From: JBAZKK01 sp041650795
GTDB lineage: Bacteria > Omnitrophota > Gorgyraeia > Gygaellales > Profunditerraquicolaceae
Reading direction: 5' to 3'
Assembly: GCA_041650795.1 (NCBI GenBank)
Contig: JBAZKK010000002.1
Span: 1 to 64,000, forward strand
Length of the DNA: 64,000 nucleotides
The translations under genes were made by a program, and so were the position numbers. Under the pieces are notes generated by a model. It saw nothing but the letters and a program-made list of their open reading frames with translations, was not told where the DNA came from and did not search any database. Of the stretch, positions 1 through 8,319 are shown in pieces. Every line of letters begins with the position of its first letter. Within the stretch, counting starts at the first letter, position 1.

Positions 1-560
1 TGATGGACGACTCCAAAAAGGCGGTTTCCATGTATGCCAAGGAGGCGGGGGATTTAATCTATATCGTGGGCAGGACACACCATGAATTGGGAGGCTCGCA
101 TTATTATGACCTTCTAGGTTTTACGGGAAACAGCGTTCCGAGAGTGAACACGCGCCTTGCCAGGGAGACATTCTTGAGGTTAAGCCGTGCTTCCGGGGCC
201 GGGCTCATCAAGGCAATGCACGATTGTTCTGACGGCGGCTTGGCAGTGGCAGCTGCCGAGATGGCCTTTGCCGGCGGTTGCGGGATGGAGCTGTTTTTAT
301 CCGAGGTGCCCTATACCGTAAAAGACAAAAAAAGCAACGACGTCATCCTATTTTCAGAATCTAATTCCCGTTTTATGGTGGAGGTCAACAGGCGCAGGCA
401 GAAGCAATTTGAGCGTATGCTTAGAGGGGTTCCGTTCGGGTTAATCGGATGCGTATCAGGAGGGAGTGATTTTAAGGTCTGGGGCCTGGATAACAAGCTT
501 TGCATTGCGACGGATATCGCAGGGCTTAAAGAGGCCTGGCAGGCGCCATTGAGGTGGTAA
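1..560 (+). CDS. purL: Phosphoribosylformylglycinamidine synthase large subunit, C-terminal part (5' truncated)
   Basis: This is the end of PurL, which with PurQ (and usually PurS) converts FGAR, glutamine and ATP to FGAM in the fourth step of purine synthesis. The reading frame is open to the window edge, so the N-terminal domains lie outside; the ATG at position 3 is probably internal. What remains is the second AIRS-synthase-like C-terminal domain. The family signature DCSDGGLA is at about residues 74-81 counted from position 3, followed by the glycine-rich AFAGGCGMEL stretch. The next gene starts one base after the stop, and the partner purQ follows, which supports the small-subunit-dependent form of PurL. 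No PurS is visible in the window. Confidence 0.93.
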   Translation, partial: MDDSKKAVSMYAKEAGDLIYIVGRTHHELGGSHYYDLLGFTGNSVPRVNTRLARETFLRLSRASGAGLIKAMHDCSDGGLAVAAAEMAFAGGCGMELFLSEVPYTVKDKKSNDVILFSESNSRFMVEVNRRRQKQFERMLRGVPFGLIGCVSGGSDFKVWGLDNKLCIATDIAGLKEAWQAPLRW

Positions 561-561
561 A

Positions 562-1215
562 ATGAAGAGACCAGCAGTGCACGATGATTTTACCAGCGAG
601 GACACGTGGCGGATATTCCGCATCATGTCGGAATTCGTAGACGGTTTTGAGGTATTGTCGCAGGTAGGCAAGGCCGTCTCCATCTTCGGCTCCAGCCGTT
701 CAAGGCCGCAGGATAAATATTACAAATTGACCGAGGAGGTGGCGTATCTATTGGCTAGGGAGGGTTTTGCCGTTATCACCGGCGGCGGGCCGGGCATTAT
801 GGAGGCTGCCAATAAAGGAGCGCGCCGGGCAAAGGGGCATTCCATCGGGCTCAACATCCAGATACCTTCGGAGCAGAAACCCAATCCTTACATAGATACC
901 CTGCTGGACTTCCATTATTTCTTTGTGCGTAAGGTAATGTTCGTTAAATACGCCAAGGCCTTCGTGATTATGCCGGGCGGTTACGGAACGCTGGATGAGT
1001 TTTTTGAGGCCGTCAATCTTATCCAGACGCGCAGGATAAAGCGTTTTCCGGTAGTGCTCTTCGGCGGCAAATACTGGGAGGGGATGCTTAGTTGGCTCAA
1101 GCGGGAAGTATTGCGCCAGGGCAATATCAGCCCTGCGGACCTGGATATCTTTAAGCTGGCGGATACGCCCCGCCAGGCAGCGGAGATTATAAAGAGATTT
1201 TATGAAAAGACCTAA
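562..1215 (+). CDS. LOG-family (TIGR00730) nucleotide phosphoribohydrolase-like protein
   Basis: 217 residues with both hallmarks of the LOG / 'lysine decarboxylase-like' Rossmann family: GGGPGIMEAANKGA at residues 74-87 and PGGYGTLDE at 138-146. Studied members remove ribose 5-phosphate from nucleoside monophosphates (AMP or cytokinin nucleotides); the older lysine decarboxylase name is a misannotation. The gene lies inside the purine operon, one base after purL and overlapping purQ by 14 bp, so it is co-translated with FGAM synthase subunits. A role in purine nucleotide turnover is a reasonable inference, but the substrate cannot be read from the sequence. Confidence 0.88.
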   Translation: MKRPAVHDDFTSEDTWRIFRIMSEFVDGFEVLSQVGKAVSIFGSSRSRPQDKYYKLTEEVAYLLAREGFAVITGGGPGIMEAANKGARRAKGHSIGLNIQIPSEQKPNPYIDTLLDFHYFFVRKVMFVKYAKAFVIMPGGYGTLDEFFEAVNLIQTRRIKRFPVVLFGGKYWEGMLSWLKREVLRQGNISPADLDIFKLADTPRQAAEIIKRFYEKT

Positions 1216-2002
1216 GGTATGTATCTTGAGGACCGCAGGCACCAATTGCGACAGGGAAACCGCATACGCATTCTTAAAGGCCGGGGCAGAGCCCGAACTT
1301 GTCCATATCAACACTTTTATCAACGCGCGGGGTAAGCTTGATGGTTATCGTATTTTTGCCATCCCGGGAGGCTTTAGTTACGGCGATGACGTTGCCGCCG
1401 GAAAGATCCTGGCAAATGAGCTGAAATACAATCTCGGCGAGAAGCTGCAGGATTTTATCCGTTCGGGCAAGCCCATCATCGGCATCTGCAACGGATTTCA
1501 GGTACTCATAAAGTGCGGGCTCCTGCCGGGTAACAGCGGCTTTGAACAGGAAGCCAGCCTTATCATCAACGATTCTGCCAGGTTTGAGGACCGCTGGGTG
1601 TATTTAAAGAACCTTTCCTTTAACCGTAAACAGAAATGCATTTGGACAAAGGGACTGCCGGGGGTAATATATCTTCCTGTGGCGCACGGAGAGGGAAAGT
1701 TCGCAGCGCGCAATAAAGAAGTCCTGAGGTCTCTTAAGAGGAACAATCAGGCAGTTTTTCAGTATTGCGATGAAAAATCCGGGCTTGCCGGTTATCCCGC
1801 CAACCCCAACGGCTCACAGGAGAATATCGCCGGGATATGCGATGGTACAGGGAGGATCCTCGGGCTGATGCCGCATCCTGAGAGGCACATCTTGAATTCC
1901 CAGCACCCCCGTTGGACCGCAGGCGCCAGACACCTTAGGTCCGGGGAAGCTGACGGCATGCTTATTTTTAGGAACGGAGTGGAATATGCCAGAAAACTTT
2001 AA
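1202..2002 (+). CDS. purQ: FGAM synthase glutaminase subunit PurQ
   Basis: 266-residue class I glutamine amidotransferase that releases ammonia from glutamine for PurL. The nucleophile is Cys96 in GICNGFQ. The remaining triad is His225 and Glu227 in PHPERH near the C-terminus. The PurQ-specific FSYGDDVAAGKILANEL block is at about residues 58-74. The length fits the longer PurQ class. The ATG lies within the end of the preceding gene and the 3' end overlaps purF by 17 bp, indicating tight translational coupling. Family identity is certain. Confidence 0.97.
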   Translation: MKRPKVCILRTAGTNCDRETAYAFLKAGAEPELVHINTFINARGKLDGYRIFAIPGGFSYGDDVAAGKILANELKYNLGEKLQDFIRSGKPIIGICNGFQVLIKCGLLPGNSGFEQEASLIINDSARFEDRWVYLKNLSFNRKQKCIWTKGLPGVIYLPVAHGEGKFAARNKEVLRSLKRNNQAVFQYCDEKSGLAGYPANPNGSQENIAGICDGTGRILGLMPHPERHILNSQHPRWTAGARHLRSGEADGMLIFRNGVEYARKL

Positions 2003-3425
2003 CGATCGGCCAAAGGAATTTTGCGGTTTATTCGGGATATACGGTCATAAGCAGGCCAGTTGGTTCACATATTTAGGTTTATACGCCCTTCAGCACCGCG
2101 GACAAGAGGCCTGCGGGATTGCGGTTAATAACAAGGGGAGCATCCTTGTGCATAGGCAGACAGGCCTGGTCAGCGACGCATTCGGGGCAGAGATGCTTGG
2201 CAGACTAAAGGGTGATATGGCAGTGGGGCATGTCCGTTATTCTACCACCGGCTCCAGCACTTTGAAGAATGCCCAGCCGTTATTGATTGATTACGCCAAG
2301 GGGTCGGTGTGTATTGCCCATAACGGTAACCTGGTGAATTCACTTTTTCTTCACCAATACCTGGAGAGGCGCGGTTCGATATTTCAGACCACTACAGACT
2401 CCGAACTTATCATACACCTGATGGCCAAGGCCCAATCGCGTGACTTAAAGGAAAGTCTTTTCTACGCCCTCCGGCGTATCAAGGGCGCTTATTCTCTGGT
2501 GATGATGGATGAAAAAAACTTAATCGGGGTGCGCGACCCCATGGGATTCAGGCCATTGGCTTTGGGAAAGCTTGGCAGCAGCTGGTGCCTGGCCTCGGAG
2601 ACCTGCGCCTTTGATTTGATAGGCGCCAGGTTTATCCGCGAGGTAGAGCCCGGGGAGATACTCTTCATCAATAAGGAAGGCATCAAGTCCTTTAGGCCGA
2701 AGGAATGGAGCAAGAGAACGCACCATGCCTTCTGTACCTTTGAGCATATTTATTTTTCCAGGCCGGATTCGGTTGTTTTCGGAGAAACAGTGCATCTGGT
2801 GCGGCGTAAGCTCGGCGCGCAATTGGCGCGCGAATATCCTGCGGATGCGGACTTTGTAGTGCCGGTGCCGGATTCCGGGTTTTCCGCAGCGCTGGGTTTT
2901 TCGCAGGAATCGGGCATACCCTTAGAGATGGGCATTATCCGCAATCACTACGTAGGCAGGACTTTTATTCAGCCGGCGCAGGATATCCGCGACCTGGGGG
3001 TGCGGGTAAAATTCAATTTATTGCGCGATATCCTTAAAGGCAAAAGCATCGTTATCGTAGATGATTCCATCGTACGCGGCACGACTTCAAAGATACGGGT
3101 GCGTAACCTCCGCGCAGCAGGGGTAAAACGGGTACACCTGCGTATCTCCTGCCCCGCGCACCGGTTTCCCTGTTTCTACGGGATTGATTTCCACCGCTCC
3201 AGCGAACTGATCGCCAACCGGTATAGTTCTGTTGATATGATAAGGCGTTATCTCGGCGTGGATAGCCTGGGATATTTGAGCCTGGGAGGGATGTTAGGAT
3301 GCCTGAAGAACCCCAGGGAAAATTACTGCACTGCGTGCTGGACCGGTAAGTATCCTATTACCCCGGAGAAGAAAGCTGGTAAATTTTCGCTGGAGGCCCG
3401 TTGTTGCGGCCAGGGGGACATTTAA
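1986..3425 (+). CDS. purF: Amidophosphoribosyltransferase
   Basis: Commits PRPP to purine synthesis by forming phosphoribosylamine from glutamine. 479 residues. An N-terminal Ntn-hydrolase glutaminase domain has its nucleophile at Cys13 after a short propeptide (FCGLFGIYGH), so maturation by propeptide removal is expected. The phosphoribosyltransferase domain carries the PRPP loop VVDDSIVRGTTS at about residues 358-369. The Cys in FCTFEHIYFSRPDS, the Cys in SCPAHRFPC and the CTACWTGKYP pair near the C-terminus match the [4Fe-4S] ligands of the B. subtilis-type enzyme. The gene overlaps purQ and is followed 2 bp later by the preferred purM start. Confidence 0.97.
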   Translation: MPENFNDRPKEFCGLFGIYGHKQASWFTYLGLYALQHRGQEACGIAVNNKGSILVHRQTGLVSDAFGAEMLGRLKGDMAVGHVRYSTTGSSTLKNAQPLLIDYAKGSVCIAHNGNLVNSLFLHQYLERRGSIFQTTTDSELIIHLMAKAQSRDLKESLFYALRRIKGAYSLVMMDEKNLIGVRDPMGFRPLALGKLGSSWCLASETCAFDLIGARFIREVEPGEILFINKEGIKSFRPKEWSKRTHHAFCTFEHIYFSRPDSVVFGETVHLVRRKLGAQLAREYPADADFVVPVPDSGFSAALGFSQESGIPLEMGIIRNHYVGRTFIQPAQDIRDLGVRVKFNLLRDILKGKSIVIVDDSIVRGTTSKIRVRNLRAAGVKRVHLRISCPAHRFPCFYGIDFHRSSELIANRYSSVDMIRRYLGVDSLGYLSLGGMLGCLKNPRENYCTACWTGKYPITPEKKAGKFSLEARCCGQGDI

Positions 3426-3427
3426 GA

Positions 3428-4450
3428 ATGGGGAGTTTGACTTATCGCAAGGCAGGCGTGGACATAGAGAAAGCAAGCGCCTTTAAGAGCAATATCAAAT
3501 CCCTCCTGCGTCTCTCCTTCAGGGACGGCGCTCGCCGCGATATCGGAGGCTTCGGGGGATTCTTTGACCTTTCGGCGATTAAAATGAAGAGCCCGGTTTT
3601 GGTATCTTCCGCGGACGGCGTGGGGACTAAATTAAAGATCGCCGCGCTCGTCAATAAGCACGATACCGTTGGGATTGACCTGGTAGGCATGAATGTTAAT
3701 GATATACTTTGCACCGGAGCCGAGCCGTTGTTTTTTCTTGATTATATCGCCTGCAATAAATTGGACGCAGCTGTTCTCCGCGAGGTGGTGCGCGGCATAA
3801 CTACAGGTTGCATCCAGGCAGGTTGTGCCTTGGTTGGAGGGGAGACTGCCGAGATGCCCGGGATGTACACAAGAGGGGAGTATGACCTGGCAGGTTTTTG
3901 CGTGGGCGCGGTGGAGAAAGCCGATATTATTGACGGCAGCCGCATTGAAGCAGGTGACGCGATACTGGGTATTGAGTCTGGCGGCCTGCATTCCAACGGC
4001 TTTTCCCTCGTAAGAAAGGCATTCAGCCCCCGGTCTCTTAAGAGTTTATCCGCGGAGCTACTGAAGCCCACCCGCATCTATGTGAAGCCGCTCCTATCAT
4101 TGCTGCGCAGCAAGGCACTCAGGCAGCGCTCCGTCTGCGCCGTAAAGGGCATCGCGCATATTACCGGAGGCGCCTTTTATGATAAGATTGCCAGGATCCT
4201 TCCTTCTGACGTAGATGCCTTGATTAAAAAGAATTCCTGGGATATACCAAAGATATTCTTTCTTATCCAGAATAAAGGGGGTATCGCCGACCGCGAGATG
4301 TATCATACCTTGAATATGGGGATCGGGATGGCTTTGATCGTGAGGCCGGTTTTCAGAGAGCAGATAAGATGCGCGTTGGCCCGCCTCGGGCTTAAGGTAT
4401 GGAGTATCGGAGAGATTGTTAAAGGCAGGGGGAGGGTTGAGATTTTTTAG
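3428..4450 (+). CDS. purM: Phosphoribosylaminoimidazole (AIR) synthase
   Basis: Closes the imidazole ring by converting FGAM to AIR with ATP. The preferred start is the ATG at 3428, giving 340 residues beginning MGSLTYRKAGVDI, which is the normal PurM N-terminus; it has a purine-rich AGGGGG stretch about 10 bp upstream. A longer reading from 3401 would overlap purF and adds nothing conserved. Family blocks visible are GFGGFFDL, SADGVGTKLKIA, GMNVNDILCTGAEPLFFLDY and GGETAEMPGMY. Last gene of the first purine block before a repeat-filled gap. Confidence 0.97.
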   Translation: MGSLTYRKAGVDIEKASAFKSNIKSLLRLSFRDGARRDIGGFGGFFDLSAIKMKSPVLVSSADGVGTKLKIAALVNKHDTVGIDLVGMNVNDILCTGAEPLFFLDYIACNKLDAAVLREVVRGITTGCIQAGCALVGGETAEMPGMYTRGEYDLAGFCVGAVEKADIIDGSRIEAGDAILGIESGGLHSNGFSLVRKAFSPRSLKSLSAELLKPTRIYVKPLLSLLRSKALRQRSVCAVKGIAHITGGAFYDKIARILPSDVDALIKKNSWDIPKIFFLIQNKGGIADREMYHTLNMGIGMALIVRPVFREQIRCALARLGLKVWSIGEIVKGRGRVEIF

Positions 4451-4752
4451 CGCTAAGCGGTATCGTATCGGCCGTTATTAATATTTATACCCGGCTTTAA
4501 GAGGCACCCAGCTCCGAGAGGCACTTGGCGTTAAGCGATATAAGAAGTACCCAACGCTAAACGGAATTGCGTTGGTATTCGTCCCGTGGCGAAATAGGCC
4601 GGTATCCGCCCTCTGGCGGAATTGCGCCAGTGTTCTGTCTGATAATTAACACCCAACGCCAAGCGGTATTGCGTTGGTGTTCTGTCTGATAATTAACACC
4701 CAACGCCAAGCGGTATTGCGTTGGTGTTCTGTCTCTACAGAAGGAGGGTAGG
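4451..4752 (+). repeat. Intergenic block of hairpin-forming tandem repeats (47-bp unit)
   Basis: This 300-bp gap between purM and the next gene holds no open frame of note. From 4631 to 4734 there are two identical 47-bp units (4631-4677, 4678-4724) and the start of a third. Each unit contains an inverted repeat, AACACCCAACGC (for example 4648-4659) against GCGTTGGTGTT (4671-4681), giving an 11-bp stem with one bulged C and an 11-base loop. Decayed relatives with the same core (CCAACGCTAAACGGAATTGCGTTGG and a GCC/GGC variant) occur at about 4550-4630, and further fragments at 4449-4472 and 4527-4540. The structures could end the purM transcript or stabilise mRNA ends, but no U-run follows them. 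The gap ends with a strong AAGGAGGG ribosome site at 4740-4747. Confidence 0.9.
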
Positions 4753-5427
4753 ATGAGGATTTTAAAGGTATTTTTGGCGTTGGTTTTGATGCTGCAATTG
4801 GCAGCGCCGTTAGGTATCTGTGCCGATGATATTAATGTCAATCTTTTGTTGCAGGAGACCCAAAAGAGAAGCGAGAAGTCAGGCGAGATAAACTTTGTCT
4901 GGTGGATACCCGAGGAATACTGGAGGGCGAGCCTCGCCCAGAACCCCGCCACTACGCCTCAGCAGGTCGAGGCAATTGTGAGCGTTTTTAAACCCTATGT
5001 TGTAATGGCGGTAGTGGAAGGCAAGGTCGATGCGATGGGTAATATTACCTATAGCAGCGAACCGGACATCCGCTCTAAACTGCAGCTTATCGATTCCCAT
5101 GGGAATCGATATCTTCCGCTTTCCGAAGACGGGATAAACATAAGTACCAAGAGTTTCCTGGCGATGATGAAACCGATGCTGGCAAATATCCTCGGCCCTA
5201 TGGGGCAGAACATGTATTTTTATACATTTGTTGCCAAGGATAAAAACGGCGTTGATATCGCCGACCCCAGAAAAGAAGGCAGCTTCAGCGTAAGGCTGGG
5301 CGATAAGGATTTTAAGTGGGATCTGCCTTTAAGTTCGTTGGTCCCGGAAAAAATATGCCCTATCTGTAAACGCAAGCTAAACGGCACTTATAAGTATTGC
5401 CCCTTTGACGGGACGCCGTTACCTTAA
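4753..5427 (+). CDS. Secreted hypothetical protein with C-terminal zinc ribbon
   Basis: 224 residues; I do not recognise a family. Residues 1-23 are a classical signal peptide (basic start, LVLMLQLAAPLGICA). The middle is a mixed alpha/beta region with no known motif. The C-terminus has CPIC (Cys202, Cys205) and, ten residues on, CPFDGTPLP (Cys216), the three-Cys plus Asp pattern of small zinc ribbons. A zinc ribbon behind an export signal is uncommon because such modules are usually cytosolic. AAGGAGGG six bases upstream supports the start. It lies between purM and purD, six bases before purD, yet nothing in it points to purine metabolism. Confidence 0.75.
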   Translation: MRILKVFLALVLMLQLAAPLGICADDINVNLLLQETQKRSEKSGEINFVWWIPEEYWRASLAQNPATTPQQVEAIVSVFKPYVVMAVVEGKVDAMGNITYSSEPDIRSKLQLIDSHGNRYLPLSEDGINISTKSFLAMMKPMLANILGPMGQNMYFYTFVAKDKNGVDIADPRKEGSFSVRLGDKDFKWDLPLSSLVPEKICPICKRKLNGTYKYCPFDGTPLP

Positions 5428-5433
5428 GAGAGG

Positions 5434-6738
5434 ATGAGGATTTTAGTCTTAGGTTCGGGAGGCAGGGAGCACGCATTAGCCTGGAAGATTGCCCAATCGA
5501 GGCTTGCGGATAAGGTTTTTTGCGCTCCGGGTAACGGGGGGATTTGCGATTCTGCCGAATGCCTTGACATCAAGGCCGACGATATAGCATCCCTTCTTGA
5601 TTTTAGCCGGCGGGAGAAGATAGATTTGACGGTAGTCGGGCCGGAGGCCCCCCTGGTTTCAGGGATTGCCGATGAATTCGCGCATTACGGCCTGAATGTT
5701 TTCGCGCCTTCCCGCGCCGCCGCTGGATTGGAGGCAAGCAAGGTTTTCGCCAAGGAGCTTATGGCGAAATACAATGTTGCCACCGCGGACTTTAGGGTTT
5801 TTGATGATGCCGTAGATGCCAAGAGGTATGTCCAAAAGAAAGGGGCGCCCTGCGTAGTCAAGGCTGAGGGGTTAGCCCAGGGCAAAGGGGTAGTGGTTTC
5901 CGAGACAACAGAGGAAGCCGTAGACGCAATCTCAGCCATGATGGAGAAAAAGGTTTTTGGAGATGCCGGCAGGCGGGTAGTGATTGAGGATTGCCTGATG
6001 GGCGAAGAGGCATCAATCCTGGTGTTAACCGATTCCAAAACCGTAGTGCCGCTCGCTTCCAGCCAGGACCATAAAAGGGTATTTGACGGCGACAGAGGGC
6101 CCAATACCGGAGGTATGGGCGCTTATTCCCCGGCGCCGGTAGTCAGCCGCAGTTTATGGGGTGATATCCTCAATAATATTATCTACCGTACCGTTGACGG
6201 ACTGGCGAGAGAAGGCATAGAATACCGGGGCGTGCTTTATGCGGGTATCATGATAACCAGGGAAGGCCCGAAGGTTCTGGAGTTTAACGTCCGTTTCGGG
6301 GACCCGGAGACCCAAGCCGTATTGCCGCGTTTGGAGTCCGATTTGGTTGAAATTATGATGGCCTGCGCAAAAGGAGGCCTGTTGCGTTTTAAGAATCTTA
6401 AGTGGAACAGCCGCGCCTGCGTTTCGGTAGTAATGTCTTCTGCCGGTTACCCCGGAAGTTACGAAAAAGGCAAAGAGATTTTAGGGTTGGATGAGGCAGT
6501 TAAAACAGGCGAGGTGGTTGTATTCCACGCCGGCACTAAAAAACTTCCGGCGGGTAACGGACAGGAGCCGGCCAGGTACGTGACCAACGGAGGAAGGGTG
6601 TTGGATGTGACCGGCTTGGATACTACCATCAAGGGGGCAATTAAGATGACATACCAGGCCGTAGAGAAGATTAAATTTGAAGGGGCGCATTACCGCAGCG
6701 ATATAGGACAGAAAGCTTTAGCAGCAGTCAGCAGCTAG
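5434..6738 (+). CDS. purD: Phosphoribosylamine-glycine ligase (GAR synthetase)
   Basis: Joins glycine to phosphoribosylamine with ATP, the second purine step. 434 residues, the normal length. The N-terminal GSGGREHALAWKI (7-19) binds the substrate. The central ATP-grasp region shows KAEGLAQGKGVVV, the DGDRGPNTGGMGAYSPAP block and EFNVRFGDPETQ. The start ATG overlaps the AGAGG ribosome site left by the upstream gene, so coupling to the secreted zinc-ribbon gene is likely. Followed 26 bp later by purE. Confidence 0.97.
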   Translation: MRILVLGSGGREHALAWKIAQSRLADKVFCAPGNGGICDSAECLDIKADDIASLLDFSRREKIDLTVVGPEAPLVSGIADEFAHYGLNVFAPSRAAAGLEASKVFAKELMAKYNVATADFRVFDDAVDAKRYVQKKGAPCVVKAEGLAQGKGVVVSETTEEAVDAISAMMEKKVFGDAGRRVVIEDCLMGEEASILVLTDSKTVVPLASSQDHKRVFDGDRGPNTGGMGAYSPAPVVSRSLWGDILNNIIYRTVDGLAREGIEYRGVLYAGIMITREGPKVLEFNVRFGDPETQAVLPRLESDLVEIMMACAKGGLLRFKNLKWNSRACVSVVMSSAGYPGSYEKGKEILGLDEAVKTGEVVVFHAGTKKLPAGNGQEPARYVTNGGRVLDVTGLDTTIKGAIKMTYQAVEKIKFEGAHYRSDIGQKALAAVSS

Positions 6739-6764
6739 CAGCCAGGGGTTAGGGGGAGGGGCAG

Positions 6765-7253
6765 ATGAGAAATCCGCTTGTCAGCGTTGTGATGGGGGGT
6801 CAATCAGACCTTGAGGTAGTCAAAGAAACCCTGAGGGCATTAAAGGGGCTCAATATCAAGTTTGAGGCAAAGGTATTGTCCGCTCACCGCACCCCTAAGG
6901 AATTGACCGCTTACGTAGGAGGGTGCTCTAAAAGAGGGGTGAAGGTATTCATTGCAGCAGCAGGCGGCGCAGCAGCGCTGGCAGGAGTTATTGCTGCGCA
7001 CACAACCCTGCCTGTTATCGGCATACCGGTTGAGACCAGGAGCCTTAAGGGGCTGGATTCGCTTTTATCTACGGTGCAAATGCCTGCCGGCGTGGCAGTG
7101 GCATCAATGGCAATAGGAAGGGCCGGGGCCAAAAACGCCGCCCTCTTTGCGGCTGCGATACTTGCGCTTGGCGACAGGAGGATCGCCAGGGGATTGGCGG
7201 CGCTGCGTGAACAATCGCGCCTTAAGATAAAGAAGATTAAAGTCAGAATTTAA
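6765..7253 (+). CDS. purE: N5-carboxyaminoimidazole ribonucleotide mutase, class I
   Basis: 162 residues. Conserved blocks are MGGQSD near the start, SAHRTP (catalytic His), AAAGGAAALAGV and GLDSLLSTVQMPAGV. The GGAA-ALAG loop and the VQMP segment match class I PurE, which rearranges N5-CAIR made by PurK. Class II enzymes have GRSNALSG at this place. PurK is therefore expected elsewhere in the genome; it is not in this window. The ribosome site is GGGGAGGGG at about 6749-6757. Confidence 0.95.
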   Translation: MRNPLVSVVMGGQSDLEVVKETLRALKGLNIKFEAKVLSAHRTPKELTAYVGGCSKRGVKVFIAAAGGAAALAGVIAAHTTLPVIGIPVETRSLKGLDSLLSTVQMPAGVAVASMAIGRAGAKNAALFAAAILALGDRRIARGLAALREQSRLKIKKIKVRI

Positions 7254-7257
7254 TCTC

Positions 7258-8319
7258 ATGCCCAATACCAGGATTGTCAAGGTTGATCCGTTGCATCCGG
7301 CTCCGGAATATCTTTCTGAGGCAGCCGATATCGTCATGACCGGCGGGTTGGTGATAATACCGACAGAGACCGTCTACGGCATTGCCGCTAATATGTCGAA
7401 CAAGAAGACCATGGAGCGCCTCTATGAAATAAAAAAGAGACCCAAAGACAAGCCTTTTTCACTGCATATTGATAATAAGGATGAAGCGGATAAATTTTCC
7501 GTGGACATACCGACTGCAGCTTATAAACTTATGGACAGGTTTTGGCCTGGGCCTCTTACGCTGGTGTTAAAATCACGCGACAGCGGTAAGATAGGCATAC
7601 GTTTCCCCGATAACGCCATTGCGCAGAAGGTGATTGCGGATTCGGGGGTGGCGGTGGTATGCCCTTCTGCCAATCTTTCGGGCGCGCCTGCACCGGTTGA
7701 TTTTCAGGGGGCCATCAGGGATTTGAACGGCCTGGTAGATTTTGCCATTGACGCCGGGCCCACCGCATTGAAGATGGAATCCTCGGTAGTGGATGCCTCT
7801 GCCGCCCCTGTCCGCATCCTGCGTGAAGGGGCGCTTGCCGGCAAGGATATCGAGATTGTTGCTGCCAGAAAGGCAGTTTTGTTTGTGTGTACCGGCAATT
7901 CCTGCCGTTCGGTGATGGCTGCAGCGTTGCTTAAGAAGAAACTGCAGGAAAAAAAGAAGGATGATGTGGATGTGCTTTCAGCCGGCATTATGCTGGGGGG
8001 AGGTTTTGGCGCAACCGATGAAACGCGCGAGCTCCTTAAGGAGGAAGGCATTGATGTTTCCAGGCACCAATCCCGCGGTATTAACAGGGACCTTATCCAT
8101 AAGGCTGATATTATCCTGGTAATGGAGCGTTTTCACGAACAGAGGGTGTTGCAGATGGTGCCCGAGGCAAAAAATAGGGTGTTTTTATTGAAGGAATTTG
8201 CTAAAATAAAGGATAACAATCTGGATATAGAAGACCCCATCGGCCGGGATGAGGGTTTTTACTGCCAGACCTTTGAGCTGATTAAGGAGGCGATAGAGAG
8301 GGTGAGCGATATTATATGA
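7258..8319 (+). CDS. TsaC/Sua5-type threonylcarbamoyl-AMP synthase fused to LMW protein phosphatase
   Basis: 353 residues with two joined enzymes. Residues 1 to about 200 are a YrdC/Sua5 domain (IPTETVYGIAANM, KRPKDKPFSLHI, FWPGPLTLVLK, VCPSANLSGAPAP), which makes threonylcarbamoyl-AMP for tRNA t6A37. Residues from about 205 are a low-molecular-weight phosphatase: P-loop C211-TGNSC-R217-S218 and the acid Asp326 in IEDPIG. The Ser before the second Cys resembles arsenate reductase ArsC, and is closer to the Thr of arginine phosphatase YwlE than to the Ile of tyrosine phosphatases. B. subtilis has ywlC, ywlE, ywlF(rpiB) and glyA in this order, so the fusion joins two old neighbours. Overlaps rpiB by 4 bp. 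Confidence 0.9.
   Translation: MPNTRIVKVDPLHPAPEYLSEAADIVMTGGLVIIPTETVYGIAANMSNKKTMERLYEIKKRPKDKPFSLHIDNKDEADKFSVDIPTAAYKLMDRFWPGPLTLVLKSRDSGKIGIRFPDNAIAQKVIADSGVAVVCPSANLSGAPAPVDFQGAIRDLNGLVDFAIDAGPTALKMESSVVDASAAPVRILREGALAGKDIEIVAARKAVLFVCTGNSCRSVMAAALLKKKLQEKKKDDVDVLSAGIMLGGGFGATDETRELLKEEGIDVSRHQSRGINRDLIHKADIILVMERFHEQRVLQMVPEAKNRVFLLKEFAKIKDNNLDIEDPIGRDEGFYCQTFELIKEAIERVSDII

Noticed and set aside
748..1323. Minus-strand open frame of 191 codons
   Set aside because: Fully antisense to the LOG-family gene and purQ, no ribosome site, no recognisable motif; a shadow of biased codon use.
4631..4735. Regular repeats resembling a short CRISPR array
   Set aside because: The 47-bp units are contiguous and identical with no unique spacers, and no cas gene is nearby. 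They are tandem hairpin repeats.
4451..4752. Purine riboswitch ahead of the purD segment
   Set aside because: No three-way junction or conserved loop sequences of purine or PRPP riboswitches; the gap consists of repeats.
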